From: Actinomycetes bacterium
GTDB taxonomy: Bacteria; Bacillota; Sulfobacillia; Sulfobacillales; JAIMBI01
Assembly (NCBI GenBank): GCA_023565505.1
Contig: JAIMBI010000003.1
Location: forward strand, 1-64,000
DNA: 64,000 bases
Direction of reading: 5' to 3'
The position numbers were made by a program, and so were the translations under genes. This document shows, in pieces, positions 44,168 to 53,914 of this stretch. The notes under the pieces were generated by a model, which searched no databases, was not told the DNA's origin, and saw only the letters and a list, made by a program, of their open reading frames with translations. Within the stretch, counting starts at the first letter, position 1; each line of letters opens with the position of its first letter.

Positions 44168-46792
44168 TCAGCCGGTGTTGCGGACCCCTACGGCGATGCC
44201 TTCCATGGTACCCGCCAGGACGGCCAGGGCGTCCGGGTCCGGGTGCCTCCGGTAGCGCTCCAGCCACGCCACCTGGAGCGCGTGCAGCGGGGCGACGCGG
44301 GGATGCCGCCAGGTGATGGTCGCCGACAGGCTCGGTTGGTGGGCGAGCGGCCCTTCCTGGCCGGTCAGCGCCGCCAACGCCGCCGCCAAGCGCCGGTGCT
44401 CCTCGAGCAGCCGCGGCCAGAAACGGTCCCTAAGCGCCGCGGGCGCCAGGTCCTGGTACCAGGCGGCCACGCGGAGATCCACGCGCGCCAGCGCCAGCTG
44501 CAGGTTGTGGACCAGCGTGGTCCAGTAGGGCCACGCGCGGACGTACCGGCGCAGGCTCCGGAGCAGCGCCGGGTCCTCGAGCGCCATGGCGAGCGCCGTC
44601 CCCGCGCCGTACCAGGCCGGCAGCAGCAGGCGGTTCTGGGTCCAGGCGAAGACCCAGGGGATGGCGCGGAGATCCTCCCAGCGGAAGTGCTCCCGCCACG
44701 CCGGCCGCGAGCCCCAGTTGAGCGCCGTCATCTCGCGGATGGGCGTCACCGCCAGGAAGTACTCCCAGAAACCCGGATCCTCGACCAGCTCCCGCCAGGC
44801 GTGGTAGGCCCGGCGGGCCAACCCGTCCGTCACGGCCTCGGCCTCCGGGTCCGGCAGGTCGGACGGATCCAGCACCGCTTCCACCTGCGCCGTGATCATC
44901 AACTCCAGGCTGCGCCAGCCCAGTTCCGGCAGGAGGAACTTCTGCGACAGGACCTCGCCCTGCTGCGTGAGCCGGAGGGGGAGGGTCCGGCACTCCGGCG
45001 GCTGCGCCCGCACCGCGTACGAGGTCGGTCCCCCGCCCCGGCCCAGGGCCCCGCCCCGCCCGTGGAAGAACCCCGCCGCGAGCCCGTGCCCGCGCGCCCA
45101 CCGCGCGATGGCCCGCTGGGCCCGGTAGATGCCCCACGTGGCCGCAAACGGCCCGGCGTCCTTGGTACTGTCGGAGAATCCCAGCATGACCTCCTGATAC
45201 CCGCCCCGGGCCGCGAGGTGCTCCCGCCAGGGCCCTACCGCCCACGCCCGCTCGAGCACGTCCACGGCGCCGTCGAGGTCCGCCAGGGTCTCGAACACCG
45301 GCACCACGTCGAACGTCAACGCCGGGTCGACGGCCCGGGCCAGCACCAGCGGGGCCAGGAGGTCGACCGGGTGATGGGCCATGCTCACCAGGTAGCGGTG
45401 GGCGCCGGCCGGCCCCCAGCGGGCCTGGTAGCGGGCCAGCACCTCCAGGGTGGCCCGGAGGTCCCGGGTCACGGGCGTGGCCGGCCGCCACGCGGGCGGC
45501 TCCGCCAGCCATCCGGCGGCGGCCCGCAGCAGGTCGTCGGGGGGGAGGTCCGCGGCGGCGCCCGCCGCCAGTTCCACCAGGGCCTGCCGATGCACCCGCG
45601 CGTGCTGGCGCACGTCGAGGGCCACGAGGTGGAAGCCGAACACGTGCGCCTGGCGCACCGCGCGGTGGAGCTCCGCCGGCCGCCGGGCCGGATCCGGGTC
45701 CCAGTGGCGGGCCAGCTGTTCGAGGTCGGCGACGAACTCCTCCGCCCGTCCGTAGCCCGACCCGGCGCCGGCCCAAACGCCCGTCGGGGTCGCGGCCACC
45801 TCGGTGGCGACCAGCCGCGCCCGGATGAGGCCCACCGCCTGGCGGAGCGGCTCCAGCGGGTACCGGTGGGCCAAAAGCGCCGCCTGCTCCGGAAACCGCG
45901 CCCCCATCAGGGCTACCCACCGCCGGACCGCGTCGGGGTCGTGGATCCGCCCCGCCCCCGCCGACACGACCGCCTCCAGCCGCTCCAGCACCCCGAGCCA
46001 GAGCTCCCGCGCCACCTGGTGGTGCCGGACGAGCGCGTGCAGCGTGACCGCCGCGTCCACCCCCGGATGGCCGTCGCGGTCCCCGCCGATCCAGGAGTCC
46101 ACGCCCCATGCGGGCGCCTGAAGCCCCCGGGACCCGAGCACCGCCTCGAGGGCGTCGAGGACGTCCGCCAAAGCGTCGAACAGCGTGTCCCGCACATAGA
46201 CCAGCCCGAGCTCGATCTCATCCCCCACCGCGGGTCGCCGGGGCCGCTGGTTGGGCGTCCGCCACAGCACTCGCACCGCCTCGCGCACGGCCGCCTCGTA
46301 GCGGGCCCGCTCCACCGGCCCCCGGGGGATCCGGCGCACCTGGTCGGCGATCCGGCGCACGTGCTGCAGGACCGTGCGCCGGGTGCTCTCGGTGGGATGC
46401 GACGTCAGGACGAGGCGCCCCCGGAGGGCCGGCCAGGCCGCCGGATCCGGCGCCGCCGCGGCCAGCCGCGCCGCCAGGTCCTCGACGGAGCCTCGGGGCG
46501 GCGTCCCGGCCTCCCGCCGGGCGCGCACGCGATCCAAGCGGAACAGGTCCTCGGCGAGATTCTGCAGGCGCAGCCGTTCCGTCACGTAGCGCACCAGCGC
46601 CGCGGCCGCGCGGGCGTCCGCCGTCGGCGGGGCCGGGCGCCCGGCGGGATCCCCGCCCGCCTCCTCCAGCGCCGCCGCCCACCGCGCCAGGGGCCACGTC
46701 TCCTCGTCGGCGACGACCCGGTCCAGGGCGGCCCAGAGGGGTTCCTGATAGCGGCGCCAGCCGTCGTGGCGCGCCAGCGGATGGACCGACAC
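44168..46792 (-). CDS. ppc: Phosphoenolpyruvate carboxylase
   Basis: PEP carboxylase (874 aa) fixes bicarbonate onto PEP to form oxaloacetate, feeding the TCA cycle. The catalytic His region LTSHPTEST, the GGDRDGHP loop, LGFSDSTKDAG, FFHGRGGALGRGGGPT and the near-terminal IPWVFAWTQNRLLLPAWYG are all present, ending in the conserved RNTG. GTG at 46792 is chosen: GAGGAGG is 7 nt upstream, while the longer frame begins with 21 non-family residues. Allosteric aspartate-site residues were not checked individually. Confidence 0.95.
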   Translation of the reverse strand: MSVHPLARHDGWRRYQEPLWAALDRVVADEETWPLARWAAALEEAGGDPAGRPAPPTADARAAAALVRYVTERLRLQNLAEDLFRLDRVRARREAGTPPRGSVEDLAARLAAAAPDPAAWPALRGRLVLTSHPTESTRRTVLQHVRRIADQVRRIPRGPVERARYEAAVREAVRVLWRTPNQRPRRPAVGDEIELGLVYVRDTLFDALADVLDALEAVLGSRGLQAPAWGVDSWIGGDRDGHPGVDAAVTLHALVRHHQVARELWLGVLERLEAVVSAGAGRIHDPDAVRRWVALMGARFPEQAALLAHRYPLEPLRQAVGLIRARLVATEVAATPTGVWAGAGSGYGRAEEFVADLEQLARHWDPDPARRPAELHRAVRQAHVFGFHLVALDVRQHARVHRQALVELAAGAAADLPPDDLLRAAAGWLAEPPAWRPATPVTRDLRATLEVLARYQARWGPAGAHRYLVSMAHHPVDLLAPLVLARAVDPALTFDVVPVFETLADLDGAVDVLERAWAVGPWREHLAARGGYQEVMLGFSDSTKDAGPFAATWGIYRAQRAIARWARGHGLAAGFFHGRGGALGRGGGPTSYAVRAQPPECRTLPLRLTQQGEVLSQKFLLPELGWRSLELMITAQVEAVLDPSDLPDPEAEAVTDGLARRAYHAWRELVEDPGFWEYFLAVTPIREMTALNWGSRPAWREHFRWEDLRAIPWVFAWTQNRLLLPAWYGAGTALAMALEDPALLRSLRRYVRAWPYWTTLVHNLQLALARVDLRVAAWYQDLAPAALRDRFWPRLLEEHRRLAAALAALTGQEGPLAHQPSLSATITWRHPRVAPLHALQVAWLERYRRHPDPDALAVLAGTMEGIAVGVRNTG

Positions 46793-47009
46793 CGGCCCAC
46801 CTCCTCTCGACTTGGGAGGGATTATCCGGGATTCGGACCCCGGCGTAAAGGCCACGGGCGCCCGCCCGCGCCTGCGCCGGCGTCCGGGTCCGCTCTTCCA
46901 GCATGTGGGATGGTCAGGGATTTTTGCATCGGATGCCGGACCCTGACAGGGTGAGCCGGCTCATCGCCCGCAAGGTCCGGGCATGTCCCGTCCTGCGGTC
47001 TGACAAACC

Positions 47010-47160
47010 GGGTCGCCGGCCGGTAGACTCGGCGTCGAGCCAAATCGCGGGCCGCCCGGCCCGCGACCGGGGGACCCAATCTCCCAGGGGTGAATCCGCC
47101 ACACCGCGGAGGGGCGACTCTCGCGCGCCCCAACCCGCCAGCTAACCCCGGCGGCTCCAC
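47010..47160 (+). promoter_or_regulatory. c-di-AMP riboswitch (ydaO-yuaA type)
   Basis: The leader contains the conserved blocks of the ydaO/yuaA RNA in order: GGGGGACCCAA at 47069-47079, GGGGTGAATC at 47087-47096, and CCGCCAGCTAACCCCGGCGG at 47135-47154. A GC-rich stem precedes the first block. This class binds cyclic di-AMP and usually turns off wall-remodelling enzymes and ion transporters. The downstream gene is a PG-binding/3D-domain protein, a typical member of the regulon. The 5' boundary is approximate. Confidence 0.88.
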
Positions 47161-47176
47161 GCGAGGAGGGTTAGAC

Positions 47177-48208
47177 TTGCCGAAAGCATCGCGGACCTGG
47201 GTGGCCGCCCTGTCCAGCAGCGCGCTGGGTCTCGGGGTCCTGGCCACCGCCCCCAGCACGTTCGCCGCCTCGACCGCCCCGGAGGCGGTCGCCCACCAAC
47301 CGTCCGCCGCCGCGACGACGCCGGTCCTCGCCCGGGGTGACCGGGGCAAGGCCGTCGCGCGGCTTCAGGCCGACCTGCGCCGCCTCGGCTACGTCATGAC
47401 CGGTCCGGTCGACGGCATCTTCGGGCCCAAGACCGCGGCGGGCGTGCGCGCCTTCCAGCGCGCGCACGGACTGCCGGTCACCGGCGTGGTCACGGCCGCG
47501 GTGTGGGCCGCCCTGACGCGGAGTCTCGCGGACGGCTCGACAGGATCCGCCGGCGCGGCCGCGCCGGCCGACTCGACCGCCACGCCCCTGCTGGCCCGGG
47601 GCGACCGGGGCCGGTGGGTCGCCACGCTCCAGGCCGACCTGCGCCGCCTCGGCTACACCGTGACCGGTCCGGTCGACGGCATCTTCGGGCCCAAGACCGC
47701 GGCGGGCGTGCGCGCCTTCCAGGAGCACGAAGGCCTCCCGGCGACGGGGACGGTGGACCGGGCCACGTGGCAGGCGCTGGTGCAGGCGGTGGCCCGGGCG
47801 CCGGAGGCCCAGGGGCAGAGTTCCGCCGGTCCGGCGGCCCAAGCCGGGCCAGCCGCCGCGCCGACGATGATCGCCGGGCACCGGGTGGTGGCCGTCCACC
47901 ACATGCTGGCGACGGCCTACGGACCGAGCCTCCAGGACAACTATCCCTACGGCCCGACCGACTACTTCGGCCAGCCGCTCCAACCCGGGATGGTAGCCGT
48001 GGACCCGTCGGTCATCCCGCTCCGATCACTGGTGTACGTGACCGGCTACACCGACCCGAACCTGCCCGCGGGCGGCTTCGTGGGCCGGGCCATGGACACC
48101 GGCGGGGCCATCAAGGGGAACCGGATCGACATCTATATGGACGCGGGGCCCCGGGCGGTCTCCAACTTCGGCATCGAACCGGTGTCCGTCTACGTCCTGG
48201 CGCCGTAG
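47177..48208 (+). CDS. Secreted cell-wall protein: two PG-binding domains plus a 3D domain
   Basis: This 343-aa exported protein acts on peptidoglycan. A signal peptide (about 1-33, positive start MPKASR, hydrophobic [12 protein letters not shown], cleavage near AASTA) is followed by two PG_binding_1 domains (about 55-115 and 143-203), a Pro/Ala-rich linker and a C-terminal 3D domain. The 3D domain has [10 protein letters not shown] and [12 protein letters not shown] (three Asp), seen in lytic transglycosylase-like proteins. The start is TTG at 47177 with GAGGAGGG 6 nt before it. The two PG-binding repeats are almost identical at DNA level. Expression is under the c-di-AMP riboswitch. Confidence 0.88.
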   Translation: MPKASRTWVAALSSSALGLGVLATAPSTFAASTAPEAVAHQPSAAATTPVLARGDRGKAVARLQADLRRLGYVMTGPVDGIFGPKTAAGVRAFQRAHGLPVTGVVTAAVWAALTRSLADGSTGSAGAAAPADSTATPLLARGDRGRWVATLQADLRRLGYTVTGPVDGIFGPKTAAGVRAFQEHEGLPATGTVDRATWQALVQAVARAPEAQGQSSAGPAAQAGPAAAPTMIAGHRVVAVHHMLATAYGPSLQDNYPYGPTDYFGQPLQPGMVAVDPSVIPLRSLVYVTGYTDPNLPAGGFVGRAMDTGGAIKGNRIDIYMDAGPRAVSNFGIEPVSVYVLAP

Positions 48209-48220
48209 CGGCGCCAGGGC

Positions 48221-48248
48221 GACGGCCGCGGGCCATCCCGCGGCCGTC
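48221..48248. terminator. Bidirectional terminator hairpin
   Basis: A perfect 12-bp stem (48221-48232 with 48237-48248, CCAT loop) occupies the gap between the convergent 3D-domain and macro-domain genes. There is no T run, but position and strength fit a shared terminator. Confidence 0.6.
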
Positions 48249-48767
48249 TCACATCTCGCCCCGGCTCCCGCCCCAGGCTTCGCACCAGGCGGCGTACACC
48301 GTCTCGTCGAAGGCCACGCACCGGATCTCCTGCACCGCCCGGGCCCAGGCGGCCGCGCCGACGAGCGTCGCCGTGGCCACCGCCAGCGCCTCGCGCAGGG
48401 GATACCCGTAGGCGCCCGTGCTGATGGCCGGGAAGGCGACCGTAGCCAGGCCGGCCTCTTCCGCCAGCTTGAGGCTGTACGCGTAGGCCCCGGCGAGCAG
48501 GCGCGCCTCGCCGCGTCCGCCGCCCTGCCAGACCGGCCCCACGGCATGGATGACGTAGCGGGCCGGCAGGTTGAAGCCCGGAGTCATGCGGGCTTCCCCC
48601 GTGGGACACCCGCCGAGGCGGCGGCAGGCCTCGGCCAACGCCGGGCCGGCCGCGCGATGGATGGCGCCGTCCACCCCGCCGCCGCCGGCGAGGCGCGTGT
48701 TGGCCGCGTTGACGATGGCGTCCACCGCCTCGCGGGTGATGTCGCCGCGCTTGACTTGCCACCGCAT
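48249..48767 (-). CDS. Macro-domain protein (ADP-ribose/O-acetyl-ADP-ribose deacetylase-like)
   Basis: This macro-domain protein (172 aa) binds and often hydrolyses ADP-ribose derivatives. The motifs are GDIT near residue 9, [28 protein letters not shown] (catalytic Asn and Asp context) and [16 protein letters not shown] 48767 is chosen because a TAAAAT -10 (complement of 48784-48789) would start transcription after the alternative ATG at 48785. The type resembles E. coli YmdB. It is a single gene. Confidence 0.9.
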   Translation of the reverse strand: MRWQVKRGDITREAVDAIVNAANTRLAGGGGVDGAIHRAAGPALAEACRRLGGCPTGEARMTPGFNLPARYVIHAVGPVWQGGGRGEARLLAGAYAYSLKLAEEAGLATVAFPAISTGAYGYPLREALAVATATLVGAAAWARAVQEIRCVAFDETVYAAWCEAWGGSRGEM

Positions 48768-49598
48768 CGAACCACCCTGGTGCATTTTACTTGACGGTTC
48801 TCCTCCAGCAGCCGAGCCGGCCCCCGACCAGGCTTTCGCCTCTTTCCGGACACGTGATCCGCCCCCGAGGGGCGGCCGACCGGGGGCCTCGGCCCGGGCG
48901 TCTCACCCGGACGGGAGTGCGGCGCCGGACGGGGAACGGAGGGCGCGGACCGCCGGGGCGGGGAAGCGACGCGTCCGCCATCCGTGTGGACCCGCCGGGG
49001 GGCCCCGCGAGGGGGTCCGCCTCCCGCGTCCTGGGAGGACGCCTGGCGGTTTTCCCGACACCGCCTGAACGGGGTCACCGCAAGGTCGAGACCCGGACCT
49101 GAGGTCGCCCCGGACGGAGGTCCACCCCTCCTGCCTTCACGGCGGGGGCCGTCGCGGCAGGCGGCGCTTGTCGTCGGGGCACCTCAGGCGGGCCTCAACC
49201 CGGCGGGTCGTCCCTGTCCCTTCCCTCGGAACGGCTCGATCCTTGCGGTCAGAGCCTGTTTGATTGTGGCGACCTTTTCCTGGCGCTCCTTCGCCGCGCG
49301 TCGGGCGCTCCCGGAACCCCGGGGCGCGGCGACGGCGTCACGCTTCGCGTGCTTCCACGGTGACCAGCGTCTCCGACGCGGCTTCGAACCTCCTTCGCAT
49401 CCTCCGAATCGCTCGCATCGGCCGTATGCCCGTCAGACTCGCGGAAGAATTCGGCACCGGGCGCCGAGGATCCTGTGGCGAACCGGGCGCGGCCGCCCAC
49501 CTCCGTGCCCCCGACCGTCCCCGGGCCGCGTCCGCGCCGCGCCCCGGACCCGTCCCGGCCGGCAGGAAAGCCGGACGCGACGGAGAACGTCTTGTTCC
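48768..49598. other. 831-bp spacer with no confident gene
   Basis: Both strands were read. Open frames exist but carry no Shine-Dalgarno or family motif. The part at about 49250-49450 is less GC-rich, and a plus-strand frame there reads TSVSDAASNLLRILRIARIG, which might be a decayed coding remnant; nothing further can be supported. The left end holds the -10 of the macro-domain gene. Confidence 0.45.
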
Positions 49599-50594
49599 AT
49601 GCAGGACTACGTGCCACTGGGCCGTTCGGGCCTCTACGTCACCCGGCTCTGCCTCGGGACGATGACCTTCGGCATCCAGGCGGACGAACGCGAGAGCTTT
49701 GCCATCATGGACAAGGCCTTCGACGCGGGGATCCGCTTCTTCGACACCGCCGACGTCTACCCGCTCGGCTCCACCCTGTCCCAGACGGGCCTCACGGAGG
49801 AGATCATCGGGCGGTGGCTCCCCGGCCGGCGCCAGGAGGTCGTCCTGGCCACCAAGGTGTTCGGGCCCACGGGACCCACGCCCAACGACCGCGGCCTGTC
49901 GCGGCGGCACATCCTCGACGCCGTCGACGCGAGTCTCCGGCGCCTCAACACGGACTACCTCGACCTCTACCAGGCCCACCACTTCGACCCCAAGACGCCG
50001 TTGGACGAGGTGCTGGAGGCCTTCGACACCGTCGTGCGCCAGGGCAAGGTGCGCTACGTCGGGGTCTCCAACTGGCGCTCGTGGCAGGTCGCGATGGCGC
50101 TGGAGCGGGCGCGGTGCCGGGGCCTCGCCCCGGTCGTCGCGGTGCAGATGCGCTACAACCTACTCTTCCGCATGGTCGAGGAGGACATCCTGCCCCTGTG
50201 CCGCGACCAGGGACTCGGCCTGTTGGCCTACAACCCCCTCGCCGGCGGGCTGCTCACCGGGCGCCATCGGCCCGACCGTCCGGAAGCGGGCCTGACGCGG
50301 TTCTCGCTGCCCAACGCCGGCCCGATGTACCAGGAGCGGTACTGGACCGCGGCCAACTTCGCCGCCGTGGACCGGTACCTGGCGTTCTGCCGGGAGCGGG
50401 ACCTGGACCCGGTCGCCGCCGCCATTGCGTGGGTGATGCACCAGGATCCGCTGGTCATCCCCATCCTGGGGGCCTCCAAGGCCGCCCAGCTCGACAGCGC
50501 GTTGATTGCCCCCACGGTGCGCTTCACCGACGAGGACCTGGCCATCCTGGACCAGCTGTGGTGGAGCCTGCCCCGGCGCCTTGAGCTCCGCTGA
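49599..50594 (+). CDS. Aldo/keto reductase
   Basis: This is an NADPH-dependent aldo/keto reductase (331 aa) of the AKR11/YghZ type. The catalytic tetrad is visible: Asp and Tyr in FFDTADVYPLG, Lys in LATKVFG, His in YQAHHFDPKTP. The C-terminal cofactor site is IPILGASKAAQLDSA. ATG 49599 is the natural start (MQDYVPLGRSGLYVTRLCLG), with only a weak GGAGAA at a distance. The next gene begins 14 nt before its stop. Confidence 0.92.
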   Translation: MQDYVPLGRSGLYVTRLCLGTMTFGIQADERESFAIMDKAFDAGIRFFDTADVYPLGSTLSQTGLTEEIIGRWLPGRRQEVVLATKVFGPTGPTPNDRGLSRRHILDAVDASLRRLNTDYLDLYQAHHFDPKTPLDEVLEAFDTVVRQGKVRYVGVSNWRSWQVAMALERARCRGLAPVVAVQMRYNLLFRMVEEDILPLCRDQGLGLLAYNPLAGGLLTGRHRPDRPEAGLTRFSLPNAGPMYQERYWTAANFAAVDRYLAFCRERDLDPVAAAIAWVMHQDPLVIPILGASKAAQLDSALIAPTVRFTDEDLAILDQLWWSLPRRLELR

Positions 50595-51129
50595 GCGCCT
50601 GGTCGCGGTCGGCTCCGCGAACCCGACCAAAGTCGACGCGACGCGCCGGGTCTTCGCCCGGCTGTGGCCCGACGCCCGGGTGGAGGCGGTCGCGGTGCCG
50701 AGCGGGGTGCGCCCGCAGCCCATCGGGTGGGCCGAGACCCGCCGGGGCGCGCTGCAGCGTGCCCGGCGGGCCCGGGCCGCGGCGGCGGCCGCGGTGGGCG
50801 TCGGCCTCGAAGGCGGGGTGGTGTTCGACCGGGCGGGACGGGGCTGGCTGGTGGGCGTCGCGGCGGTGGTGGGGCCCGGGGTGTTCGTGGGGACCGCCGC
50901 CGGCCCGACCGTGCCCCTGCCGCCGCCGATCGCGGAGGCGGTGCGACGGGGCGAGGAGTTGGCCCCGGTGATGGAGGCGTGGACCGGCGAGGCGGCCCGG
51001 GTCGGTCCCGGGGCCATCGGATGGCTCACGGGCGGATTCGTGACCCGCGAGGCGTCCTGGGTGGTGACGCTCGCAGCGGCGGCGGCGCCGCTGTTCCACC
51101 CCGATCGCTGGGACCGCCCCGTGTCCTGA
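50581..51129 (+). CDS. DUF84/YjjX-family non-canonical purine NTP phosphatase
   Basis: This is a DUF84 protein (about 182 aa), the family of inosine/xanthosine triphosphatases that remove damaged purine nucleotides. The N-terminal VAVGSANPTKVDATRRVF with GS-x-N-P-x-K is the phosphate-binding segment. GLEGGVVFD and the C-terminal GAIGWLTGG match the family. No ATG is available; TTG at 50581 gives SSAERLVAVGS, with a GGAG some 12 nt upstream, and is uncertain. It overlaps the aldo/keto reductase stop by 14 nt. Confidence 0.8.
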   Translation: MSSAERLVAVGSANPTKVDATRRVFARLWPDARVEAVAVPSGVRPQPIGWAETRRGALQRARRARAAAAAAVGVGLEGGVVFDRAGRGWLVGVAAVVGPGVFVGTAAGPTVPLPPPIAEAVRRGEELAPVMEAWTGEAARVGPGAIGWLTGGFVTREASWVVTLAAAAAPLFHPDRWDRPVS

Positions 51130-51168
51130 GCGGGTCGCGGAGCGTTACACGTGCGGGAGGGGACGCGC

Positions 51169-53109
51169 GTGCTGGACAAGGCCAACTCCCGTCGGGCGCT
51201 GGCGGTGGGCCTCGCCTTGGGGGCGGCCTTCCTGGCCGTCACGGCGCGCCTGTGGCAGCTGCAGATCGTGGACCGGTCGCACTACGTGGCGCTGGCGGAG
51301 CAGGACTATCTCCGCAGCGTGCCCGTCCCCGCGCCGCGGGGCGATATCGTGTCCAGCGACGGGGTGGTACTGGCCGGCAACAAACCCGCCTGGGAGCTGG
51401 AGTACCTCAACCCGCAGGCCGGCCCGCTGCCCGCGAAGGAGGCGGAGGCGGTGGCGCGGCTGCTCGGCACCACGCCCGCCCAGCTCGCCCGTACGGTGCA
51501 CCGCGAGGAGCGGCTGCAGCTGCCGTACTGGCCGGTGGTGCTGGATCCGGCCCAGCCCCTGACGCCGGCGCAGATCACGCGGTATGAGGAGAACCGCCAG
51601 GCGTTCCCCGACCTGCACCTGGTGGAGGTGCCGGTGCGCTCCTACCCCTTCGGCGCCATGATGGGCGACATCCTGGGGTACGTCGACCTCATCAGCCAGC
51701 AGGAACTCTCGCAGTACGCCGACCAGGGATACCGCCCGACCTCCCTCTTCGGCCAGGACGGACTGGAGCGCGAGTACCAGGCGTACCTCCGCGGGCAGGA
51801 AGGCCAGCAGCTGGTGGAGGTGGACCGCCAGGGCGACTTCGTCCGCATCTACGGGTCCAAGCCGGCGGTCCCCGGCGACACCCTCCACCTGACCGTCGAC
51901 GCCCACCTGGAGGAGGTCGCCACGGCCGCCCTGGCCTACGTCATGCACGCCATGCAGACTACGACGGGGCCGGCCCACTCCGCCGGCGCCACGCAGGGGG
52001 CGGTGATCGTCCTCGACCCGGAGACGGGGGCCATCCGGGCCATGGCGGTCGTGCCCTCGTACAACCCCAACCAGCTCCTGCCGCCCGTCTCGCAGAAGAC
52101 AATCGACCAGATCACCGCCGCCCACGAGTGGACCGACCTGGCCATCGCCGGTCAGTTCGCCCCCGGCTCGATCTTCAAGCCCATCATCGCCAGCGGCGCG
52201 CTCGCGTCCGGCGTGGTGACCCCCTCCACCCAGATCTTCGACCCGGGCTACTTCCCGCCCCTGCCCACGTTCAAGAACTGGAACCCCCGCGGCTTCGGCT
52301 CCGTCGACATGGCCAAGGCGCTCGCGGTCTCCGACGACACCTACTTCTACTGGGTGGGTTACTGGATGGGCATCCAGCGCATGGACCACTACATCCAGCT
52401 GTACGGCCTGGACGGCAAGACCGGCATCGACCTGCCGGGCGAACGGGCCAGCCAGATGCCCACGCCGGCGGCTTACCAACGCCTGTACGGCACGCCCTGG
52501 ACCTGGGGCCAGAACCTCAACGCGGCCATCGGGCAGGGGATCTCCTTCTACACGCTCATCGGCCTGGCCCGGGCCGAGGCGGCGGTGGCCAACGGGGGCA
52601 CGCTCTACCAGCCCCACCTCGTCGCCCGGATCACGGCCCCCGACGGCCGGGTGGTCAAGGTCTTCCGGCCGGTGGTCCAGGGCCGCACCGGCATCCCGGC
52701 TTCCGTCTACCAGGTGATCCACCTCGGGATGGAGGAGTCCGCCCAGCTCCCGTTCGGGACCGGGTACGAAGCCATGGCCGGGATCCCGCTTCCGGTGGCC
52801 ACCAAGACCGGTACCGCGCAGAAAGGGGCGGGCCAGGTCAACGACGCCTTCTTCACCTCCTTCGCCCCCGCCAACCCGTACAACCAGCCGGGACCCCCGC
52901 CCACCCCCCGCCTCGAAGTGCTGGTGTACATCAAGGACGGCGTGTTCGGCGCGTACTCCGGGTTCGTCGCCCGGGCCATCTACGACCAGTACTTCCACCT
53001 GGCCGACCCGGCGGCCAAGGCCGTGTTCGACAGCGTGTACGGCGGCAACTTCGACTGGCCGTTCGGCTGGACGGGCAAGCCCTGGCAGCCGTCGGGACCC
53101 TTGCCGTGA
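51169..53109 (+). CDS. Class B penicillin-binding protein (PBP2-like transpeptidase)
   Basis: This is a membrane-anchored transpeptidase (646 aa) that cross-links peptidoglycan. One N-terminal membrane segment (ALAVGLALGAAFLAVTARLW) and a dimerisation domain (PRGDIVSSDGVVLA onward) come first, then the transpeptidase with the active-site SIFK (about residue 337), SDD (in AVSDDTYFY, the SxN-equivalent) and KTGTA. GTG 51169 is chosen because GGGAGGGG lies 6 nt upstream; the GTG at 51151 precedes that site. Similarity to PBP2 (elongation) rather than PBP3 is likely, as there is no PASTA domain. Confidence 0.93.
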   Translation: MLDKANSRRALAVGLALGAAFLAVTARLWQLQIVDRSHYVALAEQDYLRSVPVPAPRGDIVSSDGVVLAGNKPAWELEYLNPQAGPLPAKEAEAVARLLGTTPAQLARTVHREERLQLPYWPVVLDPAQPLTPAQITRYEENRQAFPDLHLVEVPVRSYPFGAMMGDILGYVDLISQQELSQYADQGYRPTSLFGQDGLEREYQAYLRGQEGQQLVEVDRQGDFVRIYGSKPAVPGDTLHLTVDAHLEEVATAALAYVMHAMQTTTGPAHSAGATQGAVIVLDPETGAIRAMAVVPSYNPNQLLPPVSQKTIDQITAAHEWTDLAIAGQFAPGSIFKPIIASGALASGVVTPSTQIFDPGYFPPLPTFKNWNPRGFGSVDMAKALAVSDDTYFYWVGYWMGIQRMDHYIQLYGLDGKTGIDLPGERASQMPTPAAYQRLYGTPWTWGQNLNAAIGQGISFYTLIGLARAEAAVANGGTLYQPHLVARITAPDGRVVKVFRPVVQGRTGIPASVYQVIHLGMEESAQLPFGTGYEAMAGIPLPVATKTGTAQKGAGQVNDAFFTSFAPANPYNQPGPPPTPRLEVLVYIKDGVFGAYSGFVARAIYDQYFHLADPAAKAVFDSVYGGNFDWPFGWTGKPWQPSGPLP

Positions 53110-53158
53110 GGCCGGGAGCGGGCCAGGAACAGGCGGAAGAGGAGGCGGGACCATCACC

Positions 53159-53914
53159 GTGACGACCGCGCCGGCGCGCCTGACGGCCGAGGAGGTCACG
53201 CTCCACTACGGGTCCTTCGTCGCCCTGCAGGCCGTCTCGTTCACCGTCCCGGCGGGCCAGTACGTCGTTCTCCTGGGCGAGAACGGCGCCGGCAAGTCGA
53301 GCCTCCTCCGCTGCCTGGCGGGATGGACGCGCCCCACGCGGGGGACCGTCCGCATCGACGGCCGGCCGCTGGAGGAGGACGAGCGGGCCGTCCGCTCGCG
53401 CCTCAAGTTCGTGCCCGACACCCCGGCCTTCTATCCGGACCTCACGGCCCGGGAGCACGTCGACCTGGTCGCGCGGGCCCACCGGCTGGCTCCGACGTAC
53501 CGGGAAACCGCCGACGGGCTGCTCCGGGCCTTCGGGCTTGGGGCCCAGTCCCGCGCGTACCCCGCCGCCTTCTCACGCGGCATGCAGTACAAGCTTGCCC
53601 TGGTGCTGGCCCTGGTGACGGACCCGGCCCTGCTCCTGCTCGACGAACCCTTCGCGCCGCTGGATCCGGCGGCCCAGCTGCATCTGGCCGCCCACCTCCG
53701 CCGGCTGGCCGCCGCCGGCACCACGGTCGTCGCCAGCACCCACCTGCTCCCGCCCGAGGTGCCTCCCGACCGGCTCCTGGTCCTCGAAGGGGGCCGTCTG
53801 GTCCGGGACCTGCCCGTCGCCGAGGCGTCCGCCGGCCGGGGCGATCCGGCCCACCTGCCCCGGCACGTCCTGCTCGAGGTGCTGCGCCGACGGACGGCCG
53901 ATCCCGATGCGTGA
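53159..53914 (+). CDS. ABC transporter ATP-binding protein
   Basis: This is an ABC-type ATPase (251 aa). Walker A is GENGAGKSS (about 41-49), the signature helix begins FSRGMQYKLALVLA (a variant of LSGGQ), and Walker B is LLLLDEPFAPLD. GTG 53159 follows AGGAGGCGGG. It is co-translated with the permease at 53907 (8-nt overlap). The pattern fits ABC-2-type exporters, but the substrate is unknown. Located 49 nt downstream of the penicillin-binding protein gene, it might serve the envelope. Confidence 0.9.
   Translation: MTTAPARLTAEEVTLHYGSFVALQAVSFTVPAGQYVVLLGENGAGKSSLLRCLAGWTRPTRGTVRIDGRPLEEDERAVRSRLKFVPDTPAFYPDLTAREHVDLVARAHRLAPTYRETADGLLRAFGLGAQSRAYPAAFSRGMQYKLALVLALVTDPALLLLDEPFAPLDPAAQLHLAAHLRRLAAAGTTVVASTHLLPPEVPPDRLLVLEGGRLVRDLPVAEASAGRGDPAHLPRHVLLEVLRRRTADPDA

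Noticed and set aside
49264..49665. Open frame before the aldo/keto reductase as a gene
   Set aside because: No start signal or domain; it runs through the true start of the reductase in another frame.
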